Shown in pieces: positions 1 to 7,952 of a stretch of 49,151 nt of DNA. The position numbers and the translations under genes are program-made. Within the stretch, counting starts at the first letter, position 1; each line of letters starts with the position of its first letter. The notes beneath the pieces are model-generated. The model was not told the origin of the DNA. It saw only the letters and a list, made by a program, of their open reading frames with translations, and did no database searches. This DNA is from Cryobacterium sp. Y82 (GTDB lineage Bacteria > Actinomycetota > Actinomycetes > Actinomycetales > Microbacteriaceae), in assembly GCF_002929495.1 (NCBI RefSeq), contig NZ_PJJJ01000019.1, positions 7,687 to 56,837 of the forward strand, written 5' to 3'.

Positions 1-174
1 ACGATCGCTCCAATCACGCAGCCGTGTACTCGACCTGCCTGGTGGACACGAACCGTCTCACTGAGGGTTCCTCTTTTGAGACGCGGATTTTTTCGCCGAT
101 TACATGGGTGAGTGTCACACTTTGACCTCGGCCGGTCATGTTCTAGGTGTAAGGCTGACGATTGGATGAGGTTC

Positions 175-930
175 ATGGCAATCACTGATGATGAACTTGA
201 CGGGCGACTGCGGAGCGGTCGAGTAGAAAGACGGGGCGACACCCTTCCCTCTGGAGTGGTCTCCGCGCTTATTTCCGATACGCGTGCGACGGCTCAAGGT
301 CGAAAACTGCGAACGCGCGTCACGGCGGTGACAGCGGCTGGTGCGATAGTGCTCGGCGGTATTGTGGCTGGGCCCGCGACTGCTGACATTGTGCAGAAGT
401 TTCTGGCGCAGACTGTTTTGAATCCGTCTTTGGATAGTGTCGCTAGTCCGATCGACGAATGGATCGATACCGCTGCGGCTGATTTTCCCGAGTACGCGGC
501 CTCAATCTATCCGCAGTGGCTGCCGCTCGCGCCGGGTCAGACGCAGCAAGGGGTTGTTGCCCGGGTCGTATCTCAGCAGGCGGCCACTCCTGCGCTGACC
601 CCGGAGCTAAACGTGCAGCGCAGTTTTGAAAACGTCGTATACGCCGCGTGGATGGGTGAATGGATCGCCGCCCACGACGCGGGCGATCAAGCCCGGATGA
701 CGGCCGCCATTGCTGTGTTGGAGGACGCGCCGACCTGGCCGGCCCTGGTAGCCACGGACGGCGGCGGTGTCACTAGGTTGATGGCCGGATTCGTGGCTGA
801 AATGGCCGACGGCGACGCTGAGGTCGCGCAGGCCGCAGCGCAGTATGACGGCAACCCGGCTTGGGATGGTATCGACCGTGATGCGCTCATCGCGGAGCTC
901 TTCAGCAAATACATCCCCGAGGCCTTGTGA
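175..930 (+). CDS. Membrane-anchored or secreted protein, putative anti-sigma partner of the adjacent ECF sigma factor
   Basis: About 251 aa. A charged cytoplasmic-looking N-terminus (residues 1-47) is followed by one hydrophobic segment (about 48-70, rich in A, G, V) ending in ATA-D. It is therefore either a single-pass membrane protein with an outer C-terminal domain, or an exported one. No zinc-binding HxxxCxxC anti-sigma motif is visible and I recognise no named family. The role is inferred from the neighbour: the stop overlaps the GTG start of an ECF sigma gene by 4 nt, so the two are translationally coupled. The gene order (this gene first, sigma second) is the reverse of the usual one. 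The ATG at 175 lies behind GATGAGG; an in-frame ATG at 166 is a near-equal alternative. It could also be an unrelated exported protein. Confidence 0.6.
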   Translation: MAITDDELDGRLRSGRVERRGDTLPSGVVSALISDTRATAQGRKLRTRVTAVTAAGAIVLGGIVAGPATADIVQKFLAQTVLNPSLDSVASPIDEWIDTAAADFPEYAASIYPQWLPLAPGQTQQGVVARVVSQQAATPALTPELNVQRSFENVVYAAWMGEWIAAHDAGDQARMTAAIAVLEDAPTWPALVATDGGGVTRLMAGFVAEMADGDAEVAQAAAQYDGNPAWDGIDRDALIAELFSKYIPEAL

Positions 931-1460
931 GCACCGTTGAGGGAACCGATGAGCTCGTATTCGTGGAGCAGGTCGCGCTGGCCGTGCCCATTGAGGACGT
1001 TATGCGGGAACTGATCCCGGACCTTCTCGGGTATTTCTTGAACCGGTTGGATGATCGTGAAGATGCCGCGGACGCGGTCGCTGAGACGTTGCTCATTCTG
1101 TGGCGGAAGGAGCGCGCGGTGCCGGCCGCCGCCGAAGATGCGCGACGATACGCATTCGGCGTGGCACGCAAGATTCTCCACACGACACGACGTGGTCGCC
1201 GCCGCCACACCGCCTTGGCCGACCGGCTACGCGTCGTCGTTCGCGAGGAGGCCATCCCCGGCCCTGAAGTCGACATCGAGCTTCGCACCGCGCTCGGCAG
1301 CCTGACCGATCACGACCGCGAGCTGGTTTTGTTGGTTGCGTGGGAAGGATTCTCGGTCGCCGACGCCAGCCAAATACTCGGCATCCGACCGGATGCCGCG
1401 CGAGCACGCTACTCACGGGCACGCGCCCGACTTCGCGAAATACTCGGCGCGACGCCATGA
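927..1460 (+). CDS. ECF-type RNA polymerase sigma factor (sigma-70 family)
   Basis: 177 aa, normal length for an ECF sigma factor. The sigma-2 region lies at about residues 30-65 (DLLGYFLNRLDDREDAADAV, then LLILWRK), which binds core polymerase and the -10 element. Sigma-4 lies at about 118-175, with the helix-turn-helix around FSVADASQILGI followed by an arginine-rich recognition helix (ARARYSRARARLREIL). The GTG start lies inside the stop of the upstream gene (GTGA overlap), so translation is coupled to that membrane/exported protein, its likely anti-sigma factor. The target genes are not evident; the group cannot be assigned by eye. An ATG at 1457 overlaps the stop codon (ATGA) but its frame runs antisense into the next gene, so it was not called. 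Confidence 0.88.
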   Translation: MSTVEGTDELVFVEQVALAVPIEDVMRELIPDLLGYFLNRLDDREDAADAVAETLLILWRKERAVPAAAEDARRYAFGVARKILHTTRRGRRRHTALADRLRVVVREEAIPGPEVDIELRTALGSLTDHDRELVLLVAWEGFSVADASQILGIRPDAARARYSRARARLREILGATP

Positions 1461-1523
1461 CGTCACCGCGAGACCAGCCCACTCTGCCGAGCCGACCGGC
1501 ATCACCAGACGCACCTGACACTG

Positions 1524-1547
1524 ATTGGGACGGCCCAATTCGGCCGT
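1524..1547. terminator. Overlapping short inverted repeats between convergent genes
   Basis: Two short perfect stems overlap here: ATTGGG/CCCAAT (1524-1529, 1534-1539) and ACGGCC/GGCCGT (1530-1535, 1542-1547). They lie between the sigma gene (ends 1460) and the convergent isochorismatase gene (ends 1558). No T-run is present. They may form alternative terminator hairpins for either strand; this is weak evidence. Confidence 0.3.
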
Positions 1548-1557
1548 GCTTCGTTAA

Positions 1558-2187
1558 TTACCTGGCGTCCCGCCCCCGGGCAGCTGACTCGATGAGGTTG
1601 TCTCCCGCGACAGCGTTCTCGGATGTTACGGCTTCGGTCCACGCGCTCGTCGTGGCGACCGCAGCCCAATTGGAGTTCAGGACGGCCATGATTGTTTCGT
1701 GCACTCGCTTTGCCGGCGCAGAACCGGCGGAATTCACAATGTCGATGGCTCCGGTTGCATCCGACAGGACCTCAACAGTGAATCCGAGGGGTTCGGCAGC
1801 GGCGGCGGAACCGACAACGCAGTTGTTCGTCATGTAGCCCACGATGGTGATTGTGTCGATCCCGCGCTCGCGCAACCATTCCTCGAGGCCAGTACCCGCG
1901 AAGATGCTGGCAAATGACTTCGTGAAGCGATGTGCCACGTTGTCGGCGCGCTTGGCGATCTCCGGGCGCAATGCGAAGGTCGACGACTCCGGCGCGAAGA
2001 CCGGGAACCCCGCAGGGGATTTATGTTGCCCAACGACGACCGGAATGCCAGCCTGCTCAGCAACGTCCATCGCCTCGGCGATACGAGTAAGTGACTCATC
2101 GCGTGCGGGGTATTGGATCGGCAGCAGCCCTTCGAAATACTCCTGTTGGGCATCGATGACGATCAGGGCGCGGCGGGGTGAAGACAT
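1558..2187 (-). CDS. Isochorismatase-family cysteine hydrolase
   Basis: 209 aa. The alpha/beta isochorismatase-like fold is recognisable with all three catalytic positions: D12 in VIDAQQEYF, K90 in RFTKSFAS and C123 in YMTNNCV. The TNNC context resembles nicotinamidase/N-carbamoylsarcosine amidase-type members rather than siderophore isochorismatases, which usually carry extra domains. The substrate cannot be told from sequence. The ATG at 2187 was chosen because AAGGGA lies a few bases upstream and the family begins with a short strand before VIDAQ; the frame stays open further upstream but that extension lacks family sequence. The gene is a monocistron, convergent with the sigma gene. No regulator is adjacent. 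Confidence 0.9.
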   Translation of the reverse strand: MSSPRRALIVIDAQQEYFEGLLPIQYPARDESLTRIAEAMDVAEQAGIPVVVGQHKSPAGFPVFAPESSTFALRPEIAKRADNVAHRFTKSFASIFAGTGLEEWLRERGIDTITIVGYMTNNCVVGSAAAAEPLGFTVEVLSDATGAIDIVNSAGSAPAKRVHETIMAVLNSNWAAVATTSAWTEAVTSENAVAGDNLIESAARGRDAR

Positions 2188-2561
2188 GGGATTTCCCTTG
2201 GTTGATGTGGTGAGATGGGACTTCCGGCGGATGCCCGGAGGCCTTTCAAACAAAACATGGCACTGTCCTGACGACATTAGACCTCGAGCTGACCCGCAGT
2301 GAAGGACCGCCGACCCTCATGCTTCCGCGAAGGCGCTATTACATCGACCTCCCTGAAGTCGATGGGACAGGGCCTCGTGGGTCTGCACCGTACGCCGATC
2401 AGAATCTCGCAGCACGGCTTCATCCGCAGTGACTCTTGAGCTTAATGCCCTAGTTCGGGGGGAGAGTTGTAACGACCTGAGAGCCGTGCCTACTGCGACG
2501 ATCGATATGAGGCGGTCCGTCGACTAATCGCTGCCGGCCCAAGAGAAGGAACCCATCTAAC
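2188..2561. other. Intergenic region, no gene seen
   Basis: 374 bp between the divergent isochorismatase gene and the lipoprotein gene. It should hold both promoters, but I could not pick a convincing -35/-10 pair. A good ribosome binding site (AAGAGAAGGA, 2541-2550) serves the lipoprotein. Confidence 0.5.
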
Positions 2562-3350
2562 GTGCGCACTGCCCCCTCGATTGCAGCCCTCGCCCTTGCA
2601 CTGGCTCTTGGTTTGGTCGGCTGCGCCTCTGCGCCGGCGACTCGCGAACCTGCCGAGAGTAACGCTTCCGCTAGCAGCGCGAGCGAGAAGGACTCGAGCT
2701 CAAAGCAAGATGCCACGATTGAGGCGTTCATCAGCGCCGCTTTCGGAGATGGCTATGAGGACGCGTTGCAGCATGCCTCCCCCGGCTCGCCCGCCGAGCG
2801 TTATGTCACTCACCAGCAGGCACTGTTCACTGGACTGAACGCGAATGGTGACGGCGAGACGGACCCAGCCGACGAGCCGACTCTCGCTTTCAAAGGAGGT
2901 ACCGTTCAGGTTGTTCAATCTGACCAGAGCGAGTACGCCCTGACTGACTTCATCTTCGATGAGGACGGTCTCGTCGTCTCCTGGATAGGTAAGTCCGGCC
3001 CGGTCGCCGACGTGCTCTGGACCACTCCGTGGTCCGGGCAGACCGGCGGGAACACCATCGACCTCGTCTCTGCGTACCGTGCAAACGGTGGCGGGCTCTT
3101 CGTGGTCCTCAAAGTTACCGCAAACGAGCGCTCGACAAATGCCTTCGGCTACAGCGCCACGTACTCCGCGTCCGACGGAATCACCTATACCGCCGACGGC
3201 GCGTCGCAGCCGCAGCAGATCGCCGTTGGGTCCGCAGGCTATGTCATCCTTACCTTCCCCGGTGCCCCTTTCGGCGGCACGGTGCTTCTGGAAGGCACCA
3301 GTCCGGACGACTTCTCGATCTCGTGGGCCGCAAGCGTCCCCGTAAAATGA
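2562..3350 (+). CDS. Putative lipoprotein of unknown function
   Basis: 262 aa. The GTG start has AAGAGAAGGA about 11 bases upstream. A lipoprotein signal peptide is clear: short basic N-terminus, hydrophobic run, lipobox LVGC with the lipidated cysteine at residue 21. A Ser/Ala/Glu-rich linker (about 22-50) follows, then a mature region rich in Thr, Ser, Gly and acidic residues, with predicted beta-strand-like alternation (for example TVQVVQSDQSEYALTDF and GTVLLEG). The protein should be anchored on the outer face of the membrane. I recognise no domain or catalytic motif. It stands alone, with long non-coding stretches on both sides. Confidence 0.8.
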   Translation: MRTAPSIAALALALALGLVGCASAPATREPAESNASASSASEKDSSSKQDATIEAFISAAFGDGYEDALQHASPGSPAERYVTHQQALFTGLNANGDGETDPADEPTLAFKGGTVQVVQSDQSEYALTDFIFDEDGLVVSWIGKSGPVADVLWTTPWSGQTGGNTIDLVSAYRANGGGLFVVLKVTANERSTNAFGYSATYSASDGITYTADGASQPQQIAVGSAGYVILTFPGAPFGGTVLLEGTSPDDFSISWAASVPVK

Positions 3351-3928
3351 CCTGGCCCCGTTTCCCCTGTTCGAAACTTCAGATGGGTGTGAATTTCTGA
3401 GGGCTCGGTGTGGAAGTCTTTTTTCCCACGACTTACATCGAGCTCGACGGTTTTGGTCGGCCTCGGCATAGAACTCAGCCTCGGCCCCGCGCCGCATTGC
3501 GACGTCGACGACGAACGCACGAAGTCCTCATCACGATCGCCGATGTCCACGTCTTCGACGGCGTCTTCCGCGGGTTCCCCTGGCCACAAGACTGCCGACT
3601 AGGCCAGTCGCGCTCCAGCTGCGTCACGAAGCCGCTGGCGGGCATCCGCAAAAATCGCAATGTCATCCGAACAGGGCGGAGCCGTGTTGGTCGGGGTCGT
3701 AGGCGCCGAGCCAGTGGAGGTGCAGCGCGCTAATTTCCCAGACGAGCTAGGGGTGCCGATGCCGGCACGGCGGCACAACGCATGCTAGCAGCCCGTACGT
3801 GCACCGCAGTCAGTTCACCAGCGGTTGAGTTCGATCCATTCATTCTCGGCGTCGTCGACGCTGAGGATGTTCCAGTTGATCGGATGCGGGCGGTCGGTTT
3901 CACCGGGGGCATTCGATGACGGGCGACT
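3351..3928. other. Long intergenic region, no convincing gene
   Basis: Nearly 580 bp without a supportable gene. Short open frames exist on both strands (for example 3408-3602 plus and 3730-3912 minus), but they lack ribosome binding sites, recognisable domains and consistent codon use. It may be decayed coding DNA. The 3' end carries the promoter of the permease gene. Confidence 0.5.
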
Positions 3929-3957
3929 TTGACGGCTTGGGGTTAAAGCCATAATCT
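3929..3957 (+). promoter_or_regulatory. Sigma-70-type promoter of the permease gene, with flanking direct repeat
   Basis: TTGACG (3929-3934), exactly 17 bp, then TAATCT (3952-3957): a near-consensus housekeeping promoter. Transcription should begin near 3964, about 40 nt before the ATG at 4005. A direct repeat CTGAGTT (3956-3962 and 3976-3982, 20 bp apart, two helical turns) straddles the start point and is a candidate operator, perhaps for the neighbouring IclR protein; the operator role is inference. Confidence 0.6.
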
Positions 3958-4004
3958 GAGTTTGTAACTTACATACTGAGTTCTCAACGATGAGGAGAAA
4001 CGCT

Positions 4005-5429
4005 ATGGACGACTGGGCAGTAATCGCGGTGACCGCTGGGGTGATCGCCGCAATGGTCGTGTTGATCGTCAAAGTGCACCTGAACCCGGCCGTGGCGCTG
4101 GTCATCGGGGCCGGCGCCATTGCTTTGGTTGCCAGCGGAGACGTAACGCAAACGGCGAGCATCGTCACCGTTGGATTCGGCGAGATCATGGCCGAGATCG
4201 GCCTGCTCATCGCCTGGGGCGTGCTGATCGGCGCCATTTTGAGCGAGGCGGGAGCCATCCAGCGCCTGGTAGACGGGCTCCTGCGCATCTTCGGCGCACG
4301 TCGGGTACCCTACGCGTTTGCGACAACTCTCGCTGTGGCCCTGCCGTCAATTTATATCGACGTTCTGCTCGTTATGAGCGCACCCTTGGGGCGACGGATG
4401 GCGGCACGCCTCGGTCGCACGGGTACCGCCCGAGTCGCTACCGCCATCGCCGTGGGACTCGAATGCGGCCTCGTCATGATCGTGCCAGGCGTGGGTGCCC
4501 TCGCCCTGGCGGGCCTTCTCGACGTGCCGTTGGGCATGATGCTGCTCGGTGGCGTGGTGGTCACCGTGCCGACCGTCCTGCTCACACTCCTCGTGATGTA
4601 TTTCGCCTTCGACCGCGGCTTCTGGAATCCCGAGCGCGATGAATCTGTAACCATCACCGACACGGAGGCTGACGAAGACGCCGACGATGAGTATGCTACC
4701 CGGCCGGCGACGGGCTATACCTCGGCCGTCGCCATGGTTGGCGCCCCGCCCCGCGTGCGAACCCGTGTGCAGCAGCCGACACGTGAGCCCGCTTTGGCGC
4801 TGCTCTTCGCGCCCATGATCGTGTCACTGCTGTTCGTTGCCACCGGCGCGATTGTGCAGGCGACGGATGCTGACCTCGGCCCGATCAGCATCGTTTTCGC
4901 GCCGGTCTTCGCCCTGCTGGTCGGGTTACTCGGCACGAGCCTCGTGGCGCGGCTTACCATTGGTGCCGAACGAGTCAACAAGGCCGTCTCCCGCGGGTTT
5001 CGGGAGTCGGGCCAGATTCTCATTCTCACCGGTGCGGGCGGCGCCCTGGCAGCGGCCGTAGCGTCAACGGGCATCGGCGAGATCCTGGGGGCGCTGTTCA
5101 CCACCACGACCGTCGCTCCGCTGCTGCTCGTCTGGGTCGTCGCTGCCGTGCTTCATATGGCCATCGGATCGGTGTCGATATCAGCCATCACCGCCGCGGG
5201 ACTGCTCGCCTCGGTCATGAGCGAGATTGACGTTGCCCCGGTGCTCGTGGCTCTCGCCGCCGCCGCCGGATCGCTCTTCGTCGTTCACGTCACCTCGAAC
5301 ACGTTCTGGTTGCTTCAGAGCTCGCTCAACCAGTCCACGCGTGGCACCTTCAAAACCTGCACCCTCGCTGTATCCGTTGCCTCCGTGATCGCACTCGGCC
5401 TCACGATGCTGCTCAGTCTGGTGCTGTGA
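4005..5429 (+). CDS. GntP-family permease (organic/sugar acid:H+ symporter)
   Basis: 474 aa with about 12 hydrophobic segments, and a cytoplasmic acidic loop in the middle (about residues 215-250, DTEADEDADDEY). Overall pattern and length fit the gluconate:H+ symporter (GntP) family, which imports gluconate, D-serine and related hydroxy acids. The ATG at 4005 is chosen because GAGGAG lies at 3992-3997; the in-frame ATG at 3990 contains that site. The gene converges with, and overlaps by 17 bp, the IclR gene, and sits next to a tartrate/malate dehydrogenase gene. The likely substrate is thus a hydroxy-dicarboxylate such as tartrate or D-malate, by inference from context. It has its own promoter at 3929. 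Confidence 0.85.
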   Translation: MDDWAVIAVTAGVIAAMVVLIVKVHLNPAVALVIGAGAIALVASGDVTQTASIVTVGFGEIMAEIGLLIAWGVLIGAILSEAGAIQRLVDGLLRIFGARRVPYAFATTLAVALPSIYIDVLLVMSAPLGRRMAARLGRTGTARVATAIAVGLECGLVMIVPGVGALALAGLLDVPLGMMLLGGVVVTVPTVLLTLLVMYFAFDRGFWNPERDESVTITDTEADEDADDEYATRPATGYTSAVAMVGAPPRVRTRVQQPTREPALALLFAPMIVSLLFVATGAIVQATDADLGPISIVFAPVFALLVGLLGTSLVARLTIGAERVNKAVSRGFRESGQILILTGAGGALAAAVASTGIGEILGALFTTTTVAPLLLVWVVAAVLHMAIGSVSISAITAAGLLASVMSEIDVAPVLVALAAAAGSLFVVHVTSNTFWLLQSSLNQSTRGTFKTCTLAVSVASVIALGLTMLLSLVL

Positions 5430-6192
5430 CCGCCGAACCGAGGGCTCGGCTCAGATGGGCGCCGGCCGCGACCACCGACGGAGTGAGGTGGGTGACGACA
5501 TCCGGTGTCATGCGCGAACTCGGACCGAGCAGGCTCAGGGCTCCGAACAGCGAGCCGCCGTGTTGGAATACCGGTGCGGCGACACTGCTCACCGACGACG
5601 TGCGTTCGCCGACGGTGTACGCAAAGCCGCGCTCGCGCACGGTGACGAGGGATCGGCGCAACTCGTCGACATCGACAATCGTCTCTTGCGTCAAGGCAGG
5701 CAGCGGATGCTCGAACACCCGGGTCGCGAGCTCGTCGTTCCACGCCAGCAGCACCCGGCCGGAAGACCCGACGTTCACCGGCGTCACTTCGCCGAGGGCG
5801 ATCACGCGTCGCACGCTGTGCCGACTCTCCGCCATCGCAACGCACACGCGTAGCTCTCGCGTAGAGATGAACAGGCACGCGGTTTCACCGGTTTCATCTC
5901 TCAGCGCGGCGAGCACGGGCTGCGCCAACTCACCCACGTCGAGACCGTGGAATGCGGATCCCGCCCAGGTCGCCATGCGCAGACCGATGCGAAATTGGTC
6001 GCCGTGGCGGTCGAGAAACCCGCTCTGCACGAGATTGGCGACCAGGCGTTGCACCGTCGACGCCGGCAGCCCGGTCGCGGTGCGCAGATCGGCCAGCGAC
6101 CGCTCCGGAGTCGAAAACGTGAACGCGTCGAGGATGGTGCTGATTTTCGCCAGCACGAGCAACGGACTGTTCGACGCTACTTTGCCTGCCAT
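5413..6192 (-). CDS. IclR-family transcriptional regulator
   Basis: 259 aa, typical IclR length. The winged helix-turn-helix is at about residues 10-70 (LADLRTATGLPASTVQRLVA, then LVQSGFLDR). The IclR effector-binding domain follows at about 85-250 (GETACLFIS, GSSGRVLLAW, RERGFAYTVGE, SSVAAPVF). It is transcribed away from the tartrate/malate dehydrogenase gene and towards the permease, overlapping the permease 3' end by 17 bp. It probably controls both genes in response to the imported acid; that is inference from position. Only 46 bp separate its start from the small upstream ORF on the other strand. Confidence 0.9.
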   Translation of the reverse strand: MAGKVASNSPLLVLAKISTILDAFTFSTPERSLADLRTATGLPASTVQRLVANLVQSGFLDRHGDQFRIGLRMATWAGSAFHGLDVGELAQPVLAALRDETGETACLFISTRELRVCVAMAESRHSVRRVIALGEVTPVNVGSSGRVLLAWNDELATRVFEHPLPALTQETIVDVDELRRSLVTVRERGFAYTVGERTSSVSSVAAPVFQHGGSLFGALSLLGPSSRMTPDVVTHLTPSVVAAGAHLSRALGSAVTAPD

Positions 6193-6238
6193 TCCGCGAG
6201 TTTATCGCTATCCCAAACCCCCCACTAAAGGAGAACTC

Positions 6239-6313
6239 ATGGTCGATGCACGACACGACAGGATTGCGCCCCTCGCCGATAACGGCACCTTAGGGGAGGT
6301 CACCCATGTCTGA
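6239..6313 (+). CDS. Small leader ORF (24 codons) overlapping the dehydrogenase start
   Basis: An ATG at 6239 is preceded at optimal distance by AAAGGAG (6227-6233), the strongest ribosome binding site in the area. It opens a 24-codon frame whose TGA (6311-6313) ends 8 bases into the dehydrogenase gene (ATG 6306). The peptide begins MVDARHD and ends EVTHV, with no signal peptide or membrane segment. It could be a translated leader peptide that couples or tunes dehydrogenase translation, or the remaining 5' end of a lost gene. No homologue is known to me. Confidence 0.4.
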   Translation: MVDARHDRIAPLADNGTLGEVTHV

Positions 6314-7355
6314 GTATTCGCTCGCGCTCATTCCAGGTGACGGCATCGGCGTTGACGTCGTAGCGGCCGCTCTCGTGCCGCTGGAGGCGGTGGCTGACAA
6401 GCACGGTTTCTCGGTGCGTCACACGAGCTTCGATTGGTCGTGCGCTCGCTACCTCGAGACCGGAGCGATGATGCCCGATGACGGCCTCGAGCAGCTGAGC
6501 TCGCACGATGCGGTACTGCTGGGGGCGGTGGGGTGGCCAGCGCAGGTGCCGGACTCGGTGTCGTTGCATGGGCTGCTGCTACCCATCCGCAAGGGATTCG
6601 ATCAGTACGTGAACATGCGCCCGCACCTGCTGCTTCCCGGCATCACCGGGCCCTTGCGCAAATCCGAATTCGACATTCTGGTGATTCGTGAAAACACCGA
6701 GGGTGAATATTCCGGTGCGGGCGGACGCGTGCACCGGGGCACCCAGAACGAGGTCGCGGTTGAGACGGCCATCTTTACGCGGGCAGCGGTCGAGCGCATC
6801 CTTCGCTACGGGTTCGAGCAGGCTCGCTCGCGCTCGGGTCGACTCGCGTCGGTCACAAAATCGAACGCACAGAAACACACGATGGTGTTCTGGGACGACG
6901 TGACCGACGAACTCGCCGCCGAGTACCCCGACGTGACCGTCACGAGGTATCACGTCGATGCCATCGCGGCTCGATTCGTGACCCACCCGGAGACCCTGGA
7001 CGTTGTCGTCGCGTCCAACCTGTTTGGCGACATTCTCTCCGATATCGGAGCGGCCATTCAGGGCGGACTCGGGTTCGCCGCTTCGGCCAACATCAACCCT
7101 GACGGCGGTTTTCCGTCGATGTTCGAACCTGTGCACGGATCGGCGCCCGACATCGCGGGCCAAGGCATCGCCAACCCGATCGCCACTATCTGGAGCGTCT
7201 CGCAGATGCTGCAGCACCTGGGGGAGCAGGACGCCGCAGCCGACCTGCTTCGCGCTCTCGGCACCGTCACGGCCACGCCCACGCGGCTCACCCCCGACTG
7301 CGGCGGCACCGGAACCACAGACACTGTCGCCGCCCAGGTCGCCGCAGCCCTCTGA
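6306..7355 (+). CDS. Tartrate dehydrogenase / D-malate dehydrogenase (decarboxylating), isocitrate-isopropylmalate dehydrogenase family
   Basis: 349 aa. NAD-dependent beta-hydroxyacid oxidative decarboxylase: GDGIG at residues 11-15, substrate arginines in FDQYVNMRPHLL and VIRENTEGEYSG, the catalytic-lysine region TKSNAQKHT, metal-binding aspartates in VDAIAARFV and FGDILSDIGA, and the cofactor loop EPVHGSAPDIAG. NMRPHLL with RENTEGEYSG matches the tartrate/D-malate dehydrogenase (TtuC/DmlA/YeaU) branch better than leuB or icd. The ATG at 6306 lies behind AGGGGAGG (6292-6299). It probably turns imported tartrate or D-malate into oxaloglycolate or pyruvate together with the GntP permease and IclR regulator upstream. 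The exact substrate cannot be decided from sequence. Confidence 0.87.
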   Translation: MSEYSLALIPGDGIGVDVVAAALVPLEAVADKHGFSVRHTSFDWSCARYLETGAMMPDDGLEQLSSHDAVLLGAVGWPAQVPDSVSLHGLLLPIRKGFDQYVNMRPHLLLPGITGPLRKSEFDILVIRENTEGEYSGAGGRVHRGTQNEVAVETAIFTRAAVERILRYGFEQARSRSGRLASVTKSNAQKHTMVFWDDVTDELAAEYPDVTVTRYHVDAIAARFVTHPETLDVVVASNLFGDILSDIGAAIQGGLGFAASANINPDGGFPSMFEPVHGSAPDIAGQGIANPIATIWSVSQMLQHLGEQDAAADLLRALGTVTATPTRLTPDCGGTGTTDTVAAQVAAAL

Positions 7356-7370
7356 CCTGCGCAGGCGTCG

Positions 7371-7397
7371 GATCGAGCTTGTCGAAATCTCAACCAG
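7371..7397. repeat. Possible REP-like interspersed element (single copy here)
   Basis: The stretch containing GATCGAGCTTGTCGAAA, followed by CTCAACCAGCG, resembles the short intergenic repeat (TTTCGACAAGCTC on the other strand) that I recall being widespread in Microbacteriaceae genomes. Only this copy was noticed in the window, so the assignment rests on memory and not on repetition seen here. Confidence 0.3.
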
Positions 7398-7421
7398 CGG
7401 GAGGCATAACTCCGGCCCTTT

Positions 7422-7658
7422 TCAAGCAGCCGAGCTGCTCGGTGAGGTGGCGGATGCGGGTGTTCGTGCCTTCACTGCTGACGATTTCACCAAACGCATT
7501 TGGCATAGTTCTTCGGCGGCGCCGATACTGGATTTCGGCGTGGCCAAGGACCGGACGGCGGTGACTGCCCGGGCCGCGGACTCAGCATCAACGGCATCTG
7601 TTTTCCCGGCTTTGCGCCGCAGTGCTCGCTCTGGTTGATTCACCTCGAACACTTTCAC
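7422..7658 (-). pseudogene. IS110-family transposase fragment
   Basis: An internal piece of an IS110-type (DEDD) transposase: VFEVNQPERALRRKAGKTDA followed by VDAESAARAV is the characteristic E-x-P-x-R...RR-x-GK-x-D-x-x-DA-x-x-AAR motif, then RLVKSSAVKARTPA. The similarity continues upstream to a nonsense codon (TAG, complement of 7674-7676) and is cut by a stop at 7422-7424. The N-terminal catalytic part and the C-terminal transposase_20 domain are both missing, and no element ends were seen. It is a dead remnant marking a past insertion at this junction. Confidence 0.7.
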
Positions 7659-7817
7659 GTTCTGAGCTTGGAGCTACTTCAGCAGCGCGGTGCTTTAGAA
7701 CAGATGAGCTCATGGCTACCTTTGGTGGGGCGTTGACGAGCAATTCCATAAGAAGAAGTCAGTCAGGACTGTGACGATCCACGCAGGCAGCGAACGCCCA
7801 CGGAAAGATCCCAATTG

Positions 7818-7952
7818 GGACATAGCAAGAACACCATTGTGCTCGAGCGAATCTTCGCGATCATGCGGGGGACCGGTATTCGAATGTATATGGAGGTCGA
7901 TGACGGCGCCGGTGAGCCCCGCGACGACAGTTTGGACGAGCCCCGTGGGTGA
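7818..7952 (+). pseudogene. HipB-like antitoxin C-terminal remnant
   Basis: A 44-codon open stretch (GHSKNTIVLERIFAIMRGTG, then IRMYMEVDD) resembles the end of an XRE-type HipB helix-turn-helix domain (the P-x-L-x-T-L-x-R-I-x-A-I-x-G region). Its stop overlaps the hipA-like start by 8 nt, as in many intact hipBA pairs. The helix-turn-helix N-terminus is not visible. The call rests largely on being next to the hipA remnant. Confidence 0.45.

Noticed and set aside
1457..1837. Third gene of the sigma operon (ATG overlapping the sigma stop)
   Set aside because: After about 40 codons the frame runs antisense through the isochorismatase gene. It has no recognisable domain and may be chance.
2700..3497. 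Minus-strand open frame (265 codons) opposite the lipoprotein gene
   Set aside because: The plus-strand lipoprotein has a lipobox and ribosome binding site. The minus frame has neither a credible start nor a domain.
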